A DNA stretch of 64,000 nt from Paulinella micropora (lineage: Eukaryota > Cercozoa > Imbricatea > Euglyphida > Paulinellidae), in the NCBI GenBank assembly GCA_019918135.1, contig WBZZ01005983.1, positions 46,001-110,000 on the forward strand, given 5' to 3'. Below the pieces are notes generated by a model that was not told the DNA's origin, made no database searches, and saw only the letters and a list, made by a program, of their open reading frames with translations. Both the position numbers and the translations under genes were made by a program. This document shows, piece after piece, positions 20,037 to 29,662 of the stretch; position 1 is the first letter of the stretch; every line of letters begins with the position of its first letter.

Positions 20037-20823
20037 TTAATCATCAACACTTGATACATAAAGAAAATTAAATCGTTCCTTTGTTGCTTCGTGATACTTT
20101 TGAAGAAAGTAATCAAAATCAAAAGATAAGTCTAAGTGCTTATACACGAGTTCCATTTTGTCCTGAGACTGGCCTGGAAAGATTAATAAATAATCTAACT
20201 GCTTAATGGCTTCTGGTCGTAGGTCATTCAGATACTGGCTTGACATAATCACCTTTGATTTATAGTGTCTGTTCTTTTTTAACAAATCACTTACGGACTT
20301 GTCTCTTAATCCGCTCCCTAAATCGTCCAAAACAAAAACAACCTCTGGCGAAATATACTTACTCGGTCGCTCTTTTGGTGCCTCCTTTATCTGTTTCTTT
20401 TCTTTTCCAAAGTATAAGAATTGCGGTTTCTCCATCGGTTCTTTATCGTCCTGTTTAATTTCACCTTCGTGCATATCTCAATCTTGATGGAGATTTTTGT
20501 CTAACTCATAATCAATGACATTCACACCATCTGATTTGAGAAAGGTATACAGCCATCGGGTTTCCCCTGTTCTTAAAGTGCTTTACCATTGCTTTATAAA
20601 TGTAGTCCTTGTGTATTGTTGAAGCAATAATGACAATACGGGTTTTTCTGTCTGTCGTCCGTTTCAGTATTTCAAAGAGTGCTGTTGTTTTCCCGCTCTT
20701 CTTACGGGCAAGTAGAAATATATTGGCATGCGGCTCATTAAATAATTTATAACCCTTTGCTTTTTTGTCTCCGTTTCCATCCTGCTTTACTGGCTTAACT
20801 TTGACATTGTTAATCTTCATCAT
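20037..20823 (-). pseudogene. FtsK/HerA-type genome-packaging ATPase, frameshift plus in-frame TGA
   Basis: The N-terminal part (20823-20512) carries the P-loop FLLARKKSGKTTALFEIL (AxxxxGKT form). The C-terminal part (to 20037) carries Walker B EVVFVLDDLGSG, followed by KVIMSSQYLNDLRPEAIKQL with a polar sensor Gln. A one-base indel in the CCCC run at about 20565 shifts the frame. The correct continuation reads RWLYTFLKSDGVNVIDYELD and is then stopped by TGA two codons before the ATG at 20474. At about 260 codons it matches PLV/virophage A32-like ATPases. It would pump DNA into the capsid. Two independent lesions make it inactive. Confidence 0.87.
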
Positions 20824-20834
20824 CTTATATTATT

Positions 20835-20908
20835 GCTTTTCTGAATTCACACTTTCGCTTCGCTTTTCGTAAATCTCAAACTCGTTTGAGATATTTTAGA
20901 AAATCGTC
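20835..20908. repeat. Palindromic repeat with nested hairpin
   Basis: The outer CTGAATT/ATTTTAGAAAA arms are imperfect. The inner part holds ATCTCAAACTCGTTTGAGAT, a perfect 9-bp stem. It is upstream of the ATPase start. Same design as 27374-27444. Confidence 0.8.
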
Positions 20909-20941
20909 TTTTTGTGGTATATATCTAACTATTCATTTTTT

Positions 20942-21009
20942 AACGATGTTTGAGAATAAACGGGATATCTCAAATATATTTGAGATTGGGAGTGAAATTC
21001 TCAAATATC
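20942..21009. repeat. Palindromic repeat (TTTGAGAAT stem, nested hairpin)
   Basis: Arms TTTGAGAAT/ATTCTCAAA with an inner ATCTCAAATATATTTGAGAT palindrome. It directly abuts the stop of the gene at 21008. Confidence 0.85.
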
Positions 21010-21316
21010 AGCCTAAAAATTCCAAAGCGATAACAATTCTTCCCGCTAAATTTCCTGTATCAATATTTCCGCTGTCGGTTTCAAGGACTTTAAATGTATA
21101 TTGTCCGTCTGTCCATCCAACGACACCCAAATTATAACTAAGGTTTGAAATGTTTGCTGTGGTGCTGTCGGAGAATGTGCCAATAATTCCAATTCTATCG
21201 ATGTAAAGAATTCTGGTTTTTGTCTCAGTTTGGTCGTTATAGTAGTGAATAAATTTTACATTCATTTTGGTAGGTGTGAAAGACATCTGAATGTTCTTGT
21301 TGAATGATTTACCCAC
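21008..21316 (-). CDS. Hypothetical beta-rich protein, start uncertain
   Basis: The open frame gives 102 residues from a GTG at 21316. In-frame sequence continues upstream (YDDGAQIPKDYFLSNDFVGK) but lacks an ATG, while ATGs near 21360 are in another frame, so the true start is probably lost to a one-base change. Contents such as MNVKFIHYYNDQTETKTRIL and NLGVVGWTDGQYTFKV suggest a small beta sandwich. It sits between the ATPase and fibre genes, so a minor structural role is possible. Family not recognised. Confidence 0.5.
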   Translation of the reverse strand: MGKSFNKNIQMSFTPTKMNVKFIHYYNDQTETKTRILYIDRIGIIGTFSDSTTANISNLSYNLGVVGWTDGQYTFKVLETDSGNIDTGNLAGRIVIALEFLG

Positions 21317-21388
21317 AAAGTCATTGCTTAGAAAATAATCTTTTGGTATTTGTGCTCCGTCATCATATATTTTGTATAATATAAAAAA

Positions 21389-21637
21389 ATGATTTTAATA
21401 TTCTTGTTTGTGTGCTCGGCTATTTCGCGAACTGACTGCGACTTTTATAGTAGAGCAAATCAAACAAAACGAGATGCGTGTGCTTATTGTATAAAGCAAG
21501 GTATTGAATCCAAATTTAAATGTGTGTATAAGCCTTTTAGTGATATGTGTATTGGGTGGGATGATGCCCTGCCGTTAATCTGTGCCGGCGATAAAAAACC
21601 AATAGACCCAAACATCGTTAAAAAATCTGTGCAATAG
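21389..21637 (+). CDS. Small secreted cysteine-rich protein
   Basis: This 82-residue protein has an N-terminal hydrophobic segment (MILIFLFVCSAISRT) that looks like a signal peptide. The mature part has eight Cys (DCDF, ACAYC, FKC, MCIGW, LIC among them) and a conserved-looking CIGWDDALPLIC. The arrangement recalls PSI/plexin-type or other small disulphide knots, but I cannot assign it. It is the only plus-strand gene within the structural block, and its end overlaps the fibre gene's end by 20 bp. It must be exported or packaged in a membrane to fold. Confidence 0.6.
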   Translation: MILIFLFVCSAISRTDCDFYSRANQTKRDACAYCIKQGIESKFKCVYKPFSDMCIGWDDALPLICAGDKKPIDPNIVKKSVQ

Positions 21638-23087
21638 ACCCAATATTACTTTGTTGAATATTGAAATTTCCAGTTATTTCCACACCACTGCTATATGTCT
21701 TAATTCCTGCTATGGTTTGGTTTCCTGAGGTTTTAACCGCCGAAGTATCAAGGACAGAAACATCAACACCATCAACTAAATTCACATTTGTTATACTTTG
21801 GTTTTTCATATCAATACCAGCACTCGCATTCATTAATCCGCTTGCCGTGAGTGTAGTTGTTGATACCCCCGCACTTGCGGTTATTACCTTTGATGCCTTA
21901 ACTTCTCCATTATTAATCCTGAATAATTCGTTTGTCCCGCCATAGTAAAATATATGACTATCAGTTGAAGCATTAACATTATAAAGAAAAGTTTGACTAG
22001 CAACACCAAAACCAATAAAAGCAGTTGTTGATGGCGTTCCTCCATCCCATAAGACTAATTTATTGTTGGCGAGTGCTTTTCTATCTATGAAAATACTTTT
22101 GCCTGCTCCTACTACCACATTGTCGCTTGTTGTTAATGTTGTTGTTGTTATCCCCGCATTTGCTTTAATTTCACTGCTGAATGTTTTAATTCCTCCTATG
22201 GTTTGGTCTCCTGTTAGTTTGACCACCGAACCATCAACTGCGAGATTAGCGAGATTAATTCCATTACATGTAGAAGCCCCTGAAATAGCAAAACCACCCA
22301 TATTTAGTCCTCCCGTCATACTGGCAGTGCCATCTAATCTAACAAAGGGTGGTGTAGTGTTTCTCCATTGTCCTGTGCTATAAATAAGCAGTTGGTTATC
22401 TGCTGGGAAGCCTGATATTGTCACATCGCTGTGGCTATCTATGCTTCCACTCGCTGACACTTTATCATTATTATCTTGGTGTTCAAATATCCATTCATCA
22501 ACATCTTTGCTATTTAGTAAATTAACTCCTGTTATATTCTTCCTTCCCATACTAATATTGCCGAATTCATCCACATTTATCGGAAATGTTTTATTTACCC
22601 AGTTTATTGAATTATATGTTAGATAACTATTCATTGCTATTGGTGCGGTTATAACCACATCTGAAAGTGTATCAATTGAACTAAGGGCTGTATTCTTCGA
22701 TTTGCCTTCTACATCGTTGTAAGTTAAGTATTGTCCGCTCGCTTGTGCAAATATGTTTGTGTCTATCAAATTATATAAACTTGTTTGGTGCGGATTGGAA
22801 GTATTGCTTCTGTGTTGAGTTGAGGCTTTGACTTCGTCATTATCCCTTACTCGTTGCTCTGTATAGTATAAATTTTTTCCTTCTTTGATATCCGTAGTTG
22901 ATTTTAAAGCGAGACGTGTGTCAAATCGGTCGTCAGTGTAATAAAGATTTACGGGATCAGCATCTTCTGGCACTCTGTCTGTATTCAGACCGACTATGTT
23001 TGTGTTGGTAAGGTCTAAGTTAAGTATATTGAGTGAGTCTATCGCCAACTCATTAAGGCCAAGTAAACTTTTGTACTGACTACCCAT
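21618..23087 (-). CDS. Trimeric fibre protein 1
   Basis: This 489-residue protein is intact. It starts MGSQYKSLLGLNELAIDSLN. Residues 45-90 hold two NLYYT...RFDTRL/EGKNLYYTEQRV units as in phage tail fibres. The central part has LNMGGFAISGAS and repeated LTGDQTIGGIKTFSS / SGNQTIAGIKTYSS motifs, each a turn of a beta-helical or triple-stranded shaft. The C-terminus (NFNIQQSNIGSIAQIF) is short and has no auto-chaperone, unlike fibre 2. The first 230 residues are nearly identical to fibre 2 and to the arm copies, and then the sequences diverge. It would bind the host receptor. It shares a short divergent promoter region with the charged-protein remnant at 23196. Confidence 0.82.
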   Translation of the reverse strand: MGSQYKSLLGLNELAIDSLNILNLDLTNTNIVGLNTDRVPEDADPVNLYYTDDRFDTRLALKSTTDIKEGKNLYYTEQRVRDNDEVKASTQHRSNTSNPHQTSLYNLIDTNIFAQASGQYLTYNDVEGKSKNTALSSIDTLSDVVITAPIAMNSYLTYNSINWVNKTFPINVDEFGNISMGRKNITGVNLLNSKDVDEWIFEHQDNNDKVSASGSIDSHSDVTISGFPADNQLLIYSTGQWRNTTPPFVRLDGTASMTGGLNMGGFAISGASTCNGINLANLAVDGSVVKLTGDQTIGGIKTFSSEIKANAGITTTTLTTSDNVVVGAGKSIFIDRKALANNKLVLWDGGTPSTTAFIGFGVASQTFLYNVNASTDSHIFYYGGTNELFRINNGEVKASKVITASAGVSTTTLTASGLMNASAGIDMKNQSITNVNLVDGVDVSVLDTSAVKTSGNQTIAGIKTYSSGVEITGNFNIQQSNIGSIAQIF

Positions 23088-23146
23088 TGTATATTAGAAT
23101 GAATATTTAATTTTAAAAATACTAAAATATAATAATCTTAGTATAG

Positions 23147-23197
23147 AATATTTTTAGAATAAGCGAGAGTGCGAAGCACGAAGTGAGATTCTAAAAT
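23147..23197. repeat. Palindromic repeat (TTTTAGAAT stem)
   Basis: TTTTAGAAT/ATTCTAAAA arms. The right arm overlaps the ATG of the charged-protein remnant at 23196, the same placement as at 5812-5863 before the integrase. Confidence 0.8.
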
Positions 23198-23470
23198 GCC
23201 GTCTCCCGAAGCGAGCCGCCAAAACTGGGGAAAAACAGTCGATGGAATTAAACAAAAAGCAAAGCAGAGAAAAATGGAACATGCCAAAAAGGTTTTGGAG
23301 CAATACCGAAACGCTGTTAAAAGCGAAGACGAAGATATGGAACGAAAAATAGCAGAGAAAATAAGAATTTAGCAACAGATATTATTAACGAGAAGGATCA
23401 AGATGACACACCCGAGCAGAGTGAGAGTGAAGATGAGGTTGATTTCACTGATATCATTGCTTTTCGTTGA
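23196..23470 (+). pseudogene. Truncated copy of charged protein (as 27606-28145)
   Basis: It begins PSPEASRQNWGKTVDGIKQK, about 90% like the 27606 gene. Four bases are missing near 23358 (IAEIENKN becomes IAEKIRI then stop), and the similarity ends at the DIIA codons near 23465. The neighbouring integrase is missing from this cassette. It marks an internal fibre/charged-protein duplication that was later cut. Confidence 0.85.
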
Positions 23471-23476
23471 TAAATA

Positions 23477-23785
23477 TCACTTCTTTGAACTAGAAGGCGA
23501 TGGAAGGCAGATGCCAATCAATAGTGTTAAAATTCCGACATAAGTATTAGCAACCTCGCACGGCAAGTTCTTTTCAGATAGCCTCACGATACAAAGGGTT
23601 ATAATGGCAATAATGATACCCATTTGAAATAAGTATTTAATAAGTTGGCTGTCCGTTGGTCTGTTTTTTATACAACAACAATTCCAGTTATCTTCCAATT
23701 CGTGCTCTACTTTTTTTTCCTCAGTTTTCAACGAAATGTCCAAAACACGATTTTTTAATTCTGGTGTTAGTTCGCCATCTGTCAT
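23477..23785 (-). CDS. Small membrane protein with two transmembrane helices
   Basis: This 102-residue protein starts MTDGELTPELKNRVLDISLK at 23785. An upstream Met at 23830 lies within the fibre end. Its ATG overlaps the fibre-2 stop (ATGA). Residues 50-57 contain WNCCCIKN. Helices are YLFQMGIIIAIITLCIVRLS and NTYVGILTLLIGICLPSPS, ending in a Pro/Ser/Lys tail. The two-helix arrangement ending GxxLPSP is common in PLVs and algal viruses. It could sit in an internal membrane or act on the host membrane. Function unknown. Confidence 0.65.
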   Translation of the reverse strand: MTDGELTPELKNRVLDISLKTEEKKVEHELEDNWNCCCIKNRPTDSQLIKYLFQMGIIIAIITLCIVRLSEKNLPCEVANTYVGILTLLIGICLPSPSSSKK

Positions 23786-26700
23786 ATCAATGAGCGGAGG
23801 TGGCGGGTGTAATCTAGGGGGGCATTGCAAAGCGTATTAGGAAACACGACTGCTCGTATTTCAGAAAGTTGCTTAGATAGATCTTCTATAATAAGCATGA
23901 GATTTTTATTTTCTTTTTCTAAATTAACTACCTTTTCCGCCATGTGTTGAAAAGCACTGACTAATATTGGTATAAAACTTGTATATGTTATGCCTTCAAG
24001 ATTTCCATTTCCATCATCTGCTTTCATTCCGCTTTCAGATACAAATTCAGGAAATATTTTTTTAACTTCATCAGCAATAAATCCGTGGTTCTTTTGTTCT
24101 TTCTTTTCGTCTGCTTTCAAATAATATGAACAACAATTTATTTTCATTAGTTTCTCACAACAATCCCCGCAGTCTAATGTTTTAATATCTGATTTTAGCC
24201 TCCTGTCAGATGAGTTTGTCCAAGCACCATTAAGCGGAACATAATTATAACTGCCAGACGGCTCACCTGAAGAGTTTGAAGTAGTCCAAGCATGTAGAAT
24301 TCCCTGAGACGAGCAGATTGTGACATAATTTGAATATCCTCCTGATTTCATATATATTTGTGGGTCGTAAGTAGAACTTGGTCTTTTTCTTAATGTTGAA
24401 AATCCGCTGGATGCTGTTGTGATGCTTAAATCTCCCGACGTATTAATGTTCATCGCCTCAGTGTAAGATATATTGTTTCCCACCGGTGTTCCTGAATTAT
24501 AATAAAAAGCGAGTTTTCCACCTTTTTTAATCAGAAAGTTTGAACCGCTGTGGCTTGATTTCCAGTTCGTGCCATCAAAATAAGCATCAAAACTTAAATT
24601 GACATGATCATGCGACCAGTTTAGTTGTTGAAAAACTGGATAGATGTCTGTTGAAGTTATTGCCTGTATATGTGCTCCTGCGACATTACTCGCCGTTCCG
24701 TATAATTCTAAACCTGCCGTTGCTCCTATTCCTTTTGTTGTGTTTCCTATAATTATTGGTTTGCCTAGTGCTGTTGTTATTTTATCGCTCGCCGTTATTG
24801 CCTTTGTTGTTAATAAGCCTGCTGTATCAATAGATATCGCCTCTGTCATCGTTATAGACTGCCCGAGTGTTCCGCCATTTTTATAATTAAAACTTAGTTT
24901 GTTTAAGTATTTCGCAATTTGAAAATTTGAAGAAGTGTTAGAAGATAATATGCTCGTCCCGTTGTAATAACAATCAAAATATAAATTGATATTGTCGTGT
25001 GCCCAGTTCAATAATTGAAATGTTGGATAAGCATCCGCCGTGGTTATTGCTTGTAAGTGTGCCCCTCCGATATTGCCAGCCGTCCCGTATAATTCTAAGC
25101 CCCCTGTCATTCCATTCACTGATTTTGATGTGTTTCCTAGAATTATTGGTCTGCTTATCGATGATGTTAGTGATGTTGTTATTTTGTCGCTCGCCGTTAA
25201 TGTTGTTGTAGTCGCCAGCAGTTAAAGTGACTGATGTTCCCGTTATTGTTCCACCATTTGTTATGTTGTTTGAGTTCATATCTAAGGCTCCATAAAACCG
25301 CATACCCCCAGCATTGTTAAAACGGACGATGTCAGATGAAGCACTTTTATTATCCAGAAGTTTTGAAATATAAAGTCCCGCCCCTTTTACATCAAATGCT
25401 ACATTCGTAAATACATAACCTCTTTGGTCTGCGGTTCCACTTGTAGCAGTATTTAAAGTAAATAAGAAATATTGGTAATCACCTGATGTCTGTGAAAAGA
25501 ATATATCTCCTCCATTTTGGTTTAATATCCTCGCCCCATTATATGTAATATTTCCACCATTAATGATAACTTGATTATTAAAATCGGCATTGTTCGTTAA
25601 AGTTAGATATTTTATCGTAGTGCTCGCCCCATTAAATGTTTTACTTCCTGTTATGGTTTGGTCTGTTGTTAGTTTCACACAATTATCATCCAGATATTGC
25701 CTATTTACCGCTTCATTCGCATTTTGTGGCGCTCCTAGATTAACAATCCGACTACTATTACAATCTAAGCCAGTAGCATTAAACCACGAAACAATCGTCC
25801 CGTCAATAATAAAACTTATTTTTTTCGCAGAAATTTCAAAGTTGTAATATGTTGCAGTTTTCATATCCAAACTAGCAATTGACCCGATATTACTTGTAAA
25901 ATTGAAAACGATGAATGTTCCCTTCGTTGTTGAATTAATTGAATTTCCCGTTATTTCAACACCACTGCTATATGTCTTAATTCCTGCTATGGTTCTTGTT
26001 AGTTTCACATTTTGCCCGTCTTTTGTATCAACATAACTTTTATTTGCTCCATCTGTTGAAGCGGAAGGGTCGGCTAAGTTTGTTATTTTGTTGTTATTCA
26101 AACTTAATGTTGTTCCAGTTGCGGTTATAATTAAAGTATTACCTGAATATAACTCTACATACGAACCAGTTATTTGTATCGGATACCAAGTCGCTGTTGC
26201 TGTTTTTTGTGCTGCAATCATTCCTATTTTTGTATCAAATGCTATGCCAATGCCGTCAAAAGTAGTAGGATTGGACGAACCACTTACTTCTAAAGTTGAT
26301 GTAAATTTTTTATTCCCTGCTAGTATGGTTTGGTCTCCTGTTAGTTTAACCACCGAAGTATCAAGAACGGAAACATCCACGCCATCAACAAGATTTACAT
26401 TTGTTATGCTTTGGCTTTTCATATCAATCCCCGCACTCGCATTTATTATACTGCTAAATGTCTTAATTCCTGCTATGGTTTGGTCTCCTGTTAGTTTGAC
26501 CACCGAACCATCAACTGCGAGATTAGCGAGATTAATTCCATTATATGTAGAAGCCCCTGAAATAGCAAACCCGCCCATATTTAGTCCTCCCGTCATACTA
26601 GCAGTGCCGTCTAATCTAAGAAATGGTGGTGTGGTGTTTCTCCATTTGTCCCGTGCTATACATAAGCAGTTGGTTATCTGCTGGGAAGCCTGATATTGAC

Positions 26701-27369
26701 ACATCGCTGTGGCTATCTATACTTCCACTCGCTGAAACTTTATCATTATTATCATTATGCTCAAATATCCATTCATCAACATCTTTGGTATTTAGTAAAT
26801 TAACTCCTGTTATATTCTTCCTTCCCATACTAATATTGCCAAATTCATCCACGTTTATCGGAAATGTTTTATTTACCCAGTTTATTGAGTTATATGTTAG
26901 ATAACTATTCATCGCTATCGGCGCGGTTATAACCACATCTGAAAGTGTATCAATTGAACCAAGGGATGTATTCTTCCATTTGCCTTCAACATCGTTGTAA
27001 GTTAAGTATTGTCCGCTCGCTTGTGCAAATATGTTTGTGTCTATCAAATTATATAAACTGGTTTGGTGCGGATTAGAAGTATTAGAGCGGTGTTGAGTTG
27101 AGGCTTTGACTTCGTCGTTGTCCCCTTACTCGTTGCTCTGTATAGTATAAATTTTTTCCTTCTTTGATGTCGGTTGTTGATTTGCTGGATAACCTTGTAT
27201 CAAATCGGCCGTCAGTGTAATAAAGATTTACGGGATCAGCATCTTCTGGAACTCTGTCTGTGTTTAAGCCCACTATGTTGGTATTGGTTAAGTCTAAATT
27301 TTTTATATCTAGTGAGTCCACCGCAATTTCTGACAAGCCTAAGAGCGACTTAAAGGATGAACCTGACAT
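23782..27369 (-). pseudogene. Trimeric fibre protein 2 with S74 auto-chaperone end, three frameshifts
   Basis: Four frames join into one fibre of about 1,190 codons: 27369-27082, 27047-26616, 26704-24974 and 25119-23782. The breaks are an extra C in a C run at about 27122, an extra T near 26650, and one near 25190. The N-terminus (SGSSFKSLLGLSEIAVDSLD) and NLYYT units match fibre 1. The middle has many GDQTI/GIKTFSS shaft repeats and the paired blocks TGGLELYGTAGNIGGAHLQA and GATAGLELYGTASNVAGAHI. The C-terminus has SSDRRLKSDIKTL, HGFIADEVKKIFPE, ITYTSFIPILVSAF and a terminal coiled coil, the Peptidase_S74 chaperone that cleaves itself with a Ser/Lys pair after trimer folding. This is a phage-type maturation device on a PLV fibre. 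Confidence 0.88.
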
Positions 27370-27373
27370 ATTG

Positions 27374-27444
27374 ATTTTCTAAATTCCAACTTTCGCTACG
27401 CTTTTCGTAAATCTCAAACTCGTTTGAGATATTTTAGAAAATCG
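27374..27444. repeat. Palindromic repeat with nested hairpin
   Basis: TTTTCTAAATT/ATTTTAGAAAA outer arms and an inner ATCTCAAACTCGTTTGAGAT. Upstream of the fibre-2 start. Confidence 0.85.
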
Positions 27445-27479
27445 GTTCCTATATTATTAAAAATTAAATTTTATTTTAA

Positions 27480-27554
27480 AACGATGTTTGACAATAAACG
27501 AAAGTGCGAGATATCTCAAATATATTTGAGATTGGAGTGAGATTGTCAAATATC
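27480..27554. repeat. Palindromic repeat (TTTGACAAT stem, nested hairpin)
   Basis: TTTGACAAT/ATTGTCAAA arms with an inner ATCTCAAATATATTTGAGAT. Upstream of the charged-protein gene at 27606, forming the divergent promoter region with fibre 2. Confidence 0.85.
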
Positions 27555-27605
27555 AATTAATTATTTAATTTGTAAATACTAAAAATATAAAAATCTTAGT
27601 ATAGA

Positions 27606-28145
27606 ATGCCGTCCCCCGAAGCAAGTCGTAAGAATTGGGGTAGTGCTGTGGAAGGAATAAAAGCGAAAGCGAAACAACGAAAGATGGAGCATGCTAAAAA
27701 TGTTTTGGCACAATACCGAAACGCGGTTAAAAGCGAAGACGAAGATATGGAGCGAAAAATAGCAGAGATAGAAAATAAGAATTTAGCAACCGATATCATT
27801 AATGAGAAGGAACAGGATGACACACCTGAGCAGAGTGAGAGTGAGGATGAGGTTGATTTTACTGATATCATTGCCGAAAAGATGGCTAAGATGAAAATTA
27901 AAAGAGCGAAGGCGGAAACTAAGAGAGCGAAGAAGAGTAAGAAACCAGATCTATTTCGGCGTGACGAAATAGATCAGGAGAGTGAAGAAAGTGAAAGCGA
28001 GAGTAGTGAGGAAGAAGAACCGAAACCTAAGAAAGGGAAAGGTAAGAAGTCAAGCAGTGTGAGTGTAAAAGTATATAATCAATCTTCTGGTAGTGCTAAG
28101 AAAGAAAAAAATAACGATATTGAAAAATGCTTTTTAAAATTCTAA
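27606..28145 (+). CDS. Charged helical protein upstream of integrase (intact)
   Basis: This 179-residue protein begins MPSPEASRKNWGSAVEGIKA. It alternates Lys/Arg helices (residues 15-45 and 95-115) with acidic stretches (75-90 EQSESEDEVDF; 120-140 EESESESSEEEE) and ends KKEKNNDIEKCFLKF. Within it, 27950-27977 is a perfect 11-bp palindrome translated as PDLFRRDEIDQ, absent from the paralogue, so a small palindrome appears to have inserted in frame. It ends 7 bp before the integrase. The pairing with integrase in both arm and core cassettes suggests a shared job in integration or a nucleoprotein role. Family unknown. Confidence 0.65.
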   Translation: MPSPEASRKNWGSAVEGIKAKAKQRKMEHAKNVLAQYRNAVKSEDEDMERKIAEIENKNLATDIINEKEQDDTPEQSESEDEVDFTDIIAEKMAKMKIKRAKAETKRAKKSKKPDLFRRDEIDQESEESESESSEEEEPKPKKGKGKKSSSVSVKVYNQSSGSAKKEKNNDIEKCFLKF

Positions 28146-28151
28146 ATATAG

Positions 28152-29157
28152 ATGAGTGAGGAAAATCAACTTGACCATAAATATACAATTATTAATAATC
28201 AAAATCGTAGTAGTCAATTAGAGGATATGCATACGGGAGAAGTAGTTAAAACAAAAAAAGAAGAAGCACTGGAAATTCACCACCAGAAAAAGAACCCAAA
28301 AATATGGAACACTATATGGGTTGATAAACCATTAGACCAAGTCTTTCTTGACTTAGCAGATATGAGTAAGATAAAAGATTAGAAAGGAAATAAGGGGTAT
28401 GCTTGGATGCTTGTTTGGATTGATTGTCATTCACGATATTTAATAATCATTCCATTAAAAAATAAAACCGCAAAAGAAGTATTATGCCTTGAAATCAATC
28501 AAATATAAACCGAAATCAATTACTACTGACAGCGGGGGAGAATATAAAGGTACAACCCGCGAATACTTTATTGAAAATGGAATAAAACACGATGTTGTTG
28601 AAGTTGGCGACCATAGAGCGCTTGCGGTTGTCGATAGAGTGATAAGAAGTATTAGGAGATGGCTTGACCTTTTATTTGAAACCAATCGTAATTTTGATTG
28701 GGTTAGTTATATTCAAGACTTAGTTGATGCTTATAATCATAAAGTGCATAGAGGAATTCAGGCTAAACCAGCGGATGTATTTTTCGGGAGAGACAAAAAT
28801 ACCCAGAAAATCACTCGTGATCATTTAATAGATGAATTCAATGTCGGTGTGAGAAAGGAAAACAAACGAAATGTTTTCTCCAAAGGCGGAAAGACTTTCA
28901 GTAAAATTATTTATAAAGTCAAAGGCCGTTCCGGATTTAAGTTAATATTAGACTCAAATGAATTAGTATCTCCGCGAGAACTTTTGAAGACTGATTTGGT
29001 TAAACCGATTGACGAAGAAAAAGACATGAAGGAGCAAACTAAAGAAGTTATTAAAGAGAAAAAAACAAAAGAACTGCTAAAACGTGAAGACATTCAGCCA
29101 GAGAATATCAGGACTAGTAGAAGAGAGCGAAAGGCTAAAGTAATACTTGACCTTTAA
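28152..29157 (+). pseudogene. int: rve-type integrase, core copy (TAG plus frameshift)
   Basis: Starts MSEENQLDHKYTIINNQNRS. Catalytic-core landmarks are FLDLADMSKIKD (first Asp), WIDCHSRYLIIIPLKNK, TTDSGGEYKG (second Asp) and ALAVVDRVIRSIRRWL, where Asp again takes the place of the expected Glu. The C-terminal SH3-like segment is KVKGRSGFKLILDSNELV then PRELLKTD, followed by a Lys/Glu tail. TAG at 28380-28382 interrupts the core, and a one-base shift near 28485 separates the halves. It would integrate the viral DNA. Substantially diverged from the arm integrase, although the overall layout is the same. Confidence 0.88.
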
Positions 29158-29197
29158 TGAAAATGAAGTTTAACGTAATAAACATGTTTGTTTTTAA

Positions 29198-29650
29198 TCA
29201 CGGAGCGAAGTTAGCCATCGTGATAAATACGTTGATCGAAGTCTCACTACCTACACCCTTCAAGAATGTATTCACGTTTCCACGATGAGCAAATACATAA
29301 ATCTTTTCATCTGGCTGTAAAGGATTGACGAACATGACGAAAAGACCCCTATCTTGAAGGCGAACAACATTACCAGAGCTTGAGCTACTCTTACTGAACA
29401 TTGCTACTTTTTGTAAGTATCCATCTGAAACAAAACCCCTAGCCCTGCGTTCGTCAATTTCTACTATCGGGTTCAAAGGTAGATTTTTTTTAAACAGAAT
29501 ATATAATCGCGTTCCATTACTGAGCTCTGGCAAAAGTCTAGAAGGATTAGACGGAGTAAATGGTCGAACGGAAAGTCCAGCCATCGCTTCAGTCAGCTCG
29601 TCTTTACCTTCCACTCCGCCTTCGTCTGCGACAGCCTTACCTTCATCCAT
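29198..29650 (-). CDS. Hypothetical protein, 150 residues
   Basis: An intact frame from MDEGKAVADEGGVEGKDELT (Met at 29650; an upstream Met at 29662 is possible). Two thirds look beta-rich: LPELSNGTRLYILFKKN, GNVVRLQDRGLFVMFVN, EKIYVFAHRGNVNTFLKG. Codon use is more GC-rich than its viral neighbours, so it may be a recent acquisition or host-derived. It converges on the integrase. I do not recognise a family. Confidence 0.5.
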   Translation of the reverse strand: MDEGKAVADEGGVEGKDELTEAMAGLSVRPFTPSNPSRLLPELSNGTRLYILFKKNLPLNPIVEIDERRARGFVSDGYLQKVAMFSKSSSSSGNVVRLQDRGLFVMFVNPLQPDEKIYVFAHRGNVNTFLKGVGSETSINVFITMANFAP

Positions 29651-29662
29651 CTTCAAGCGCAC

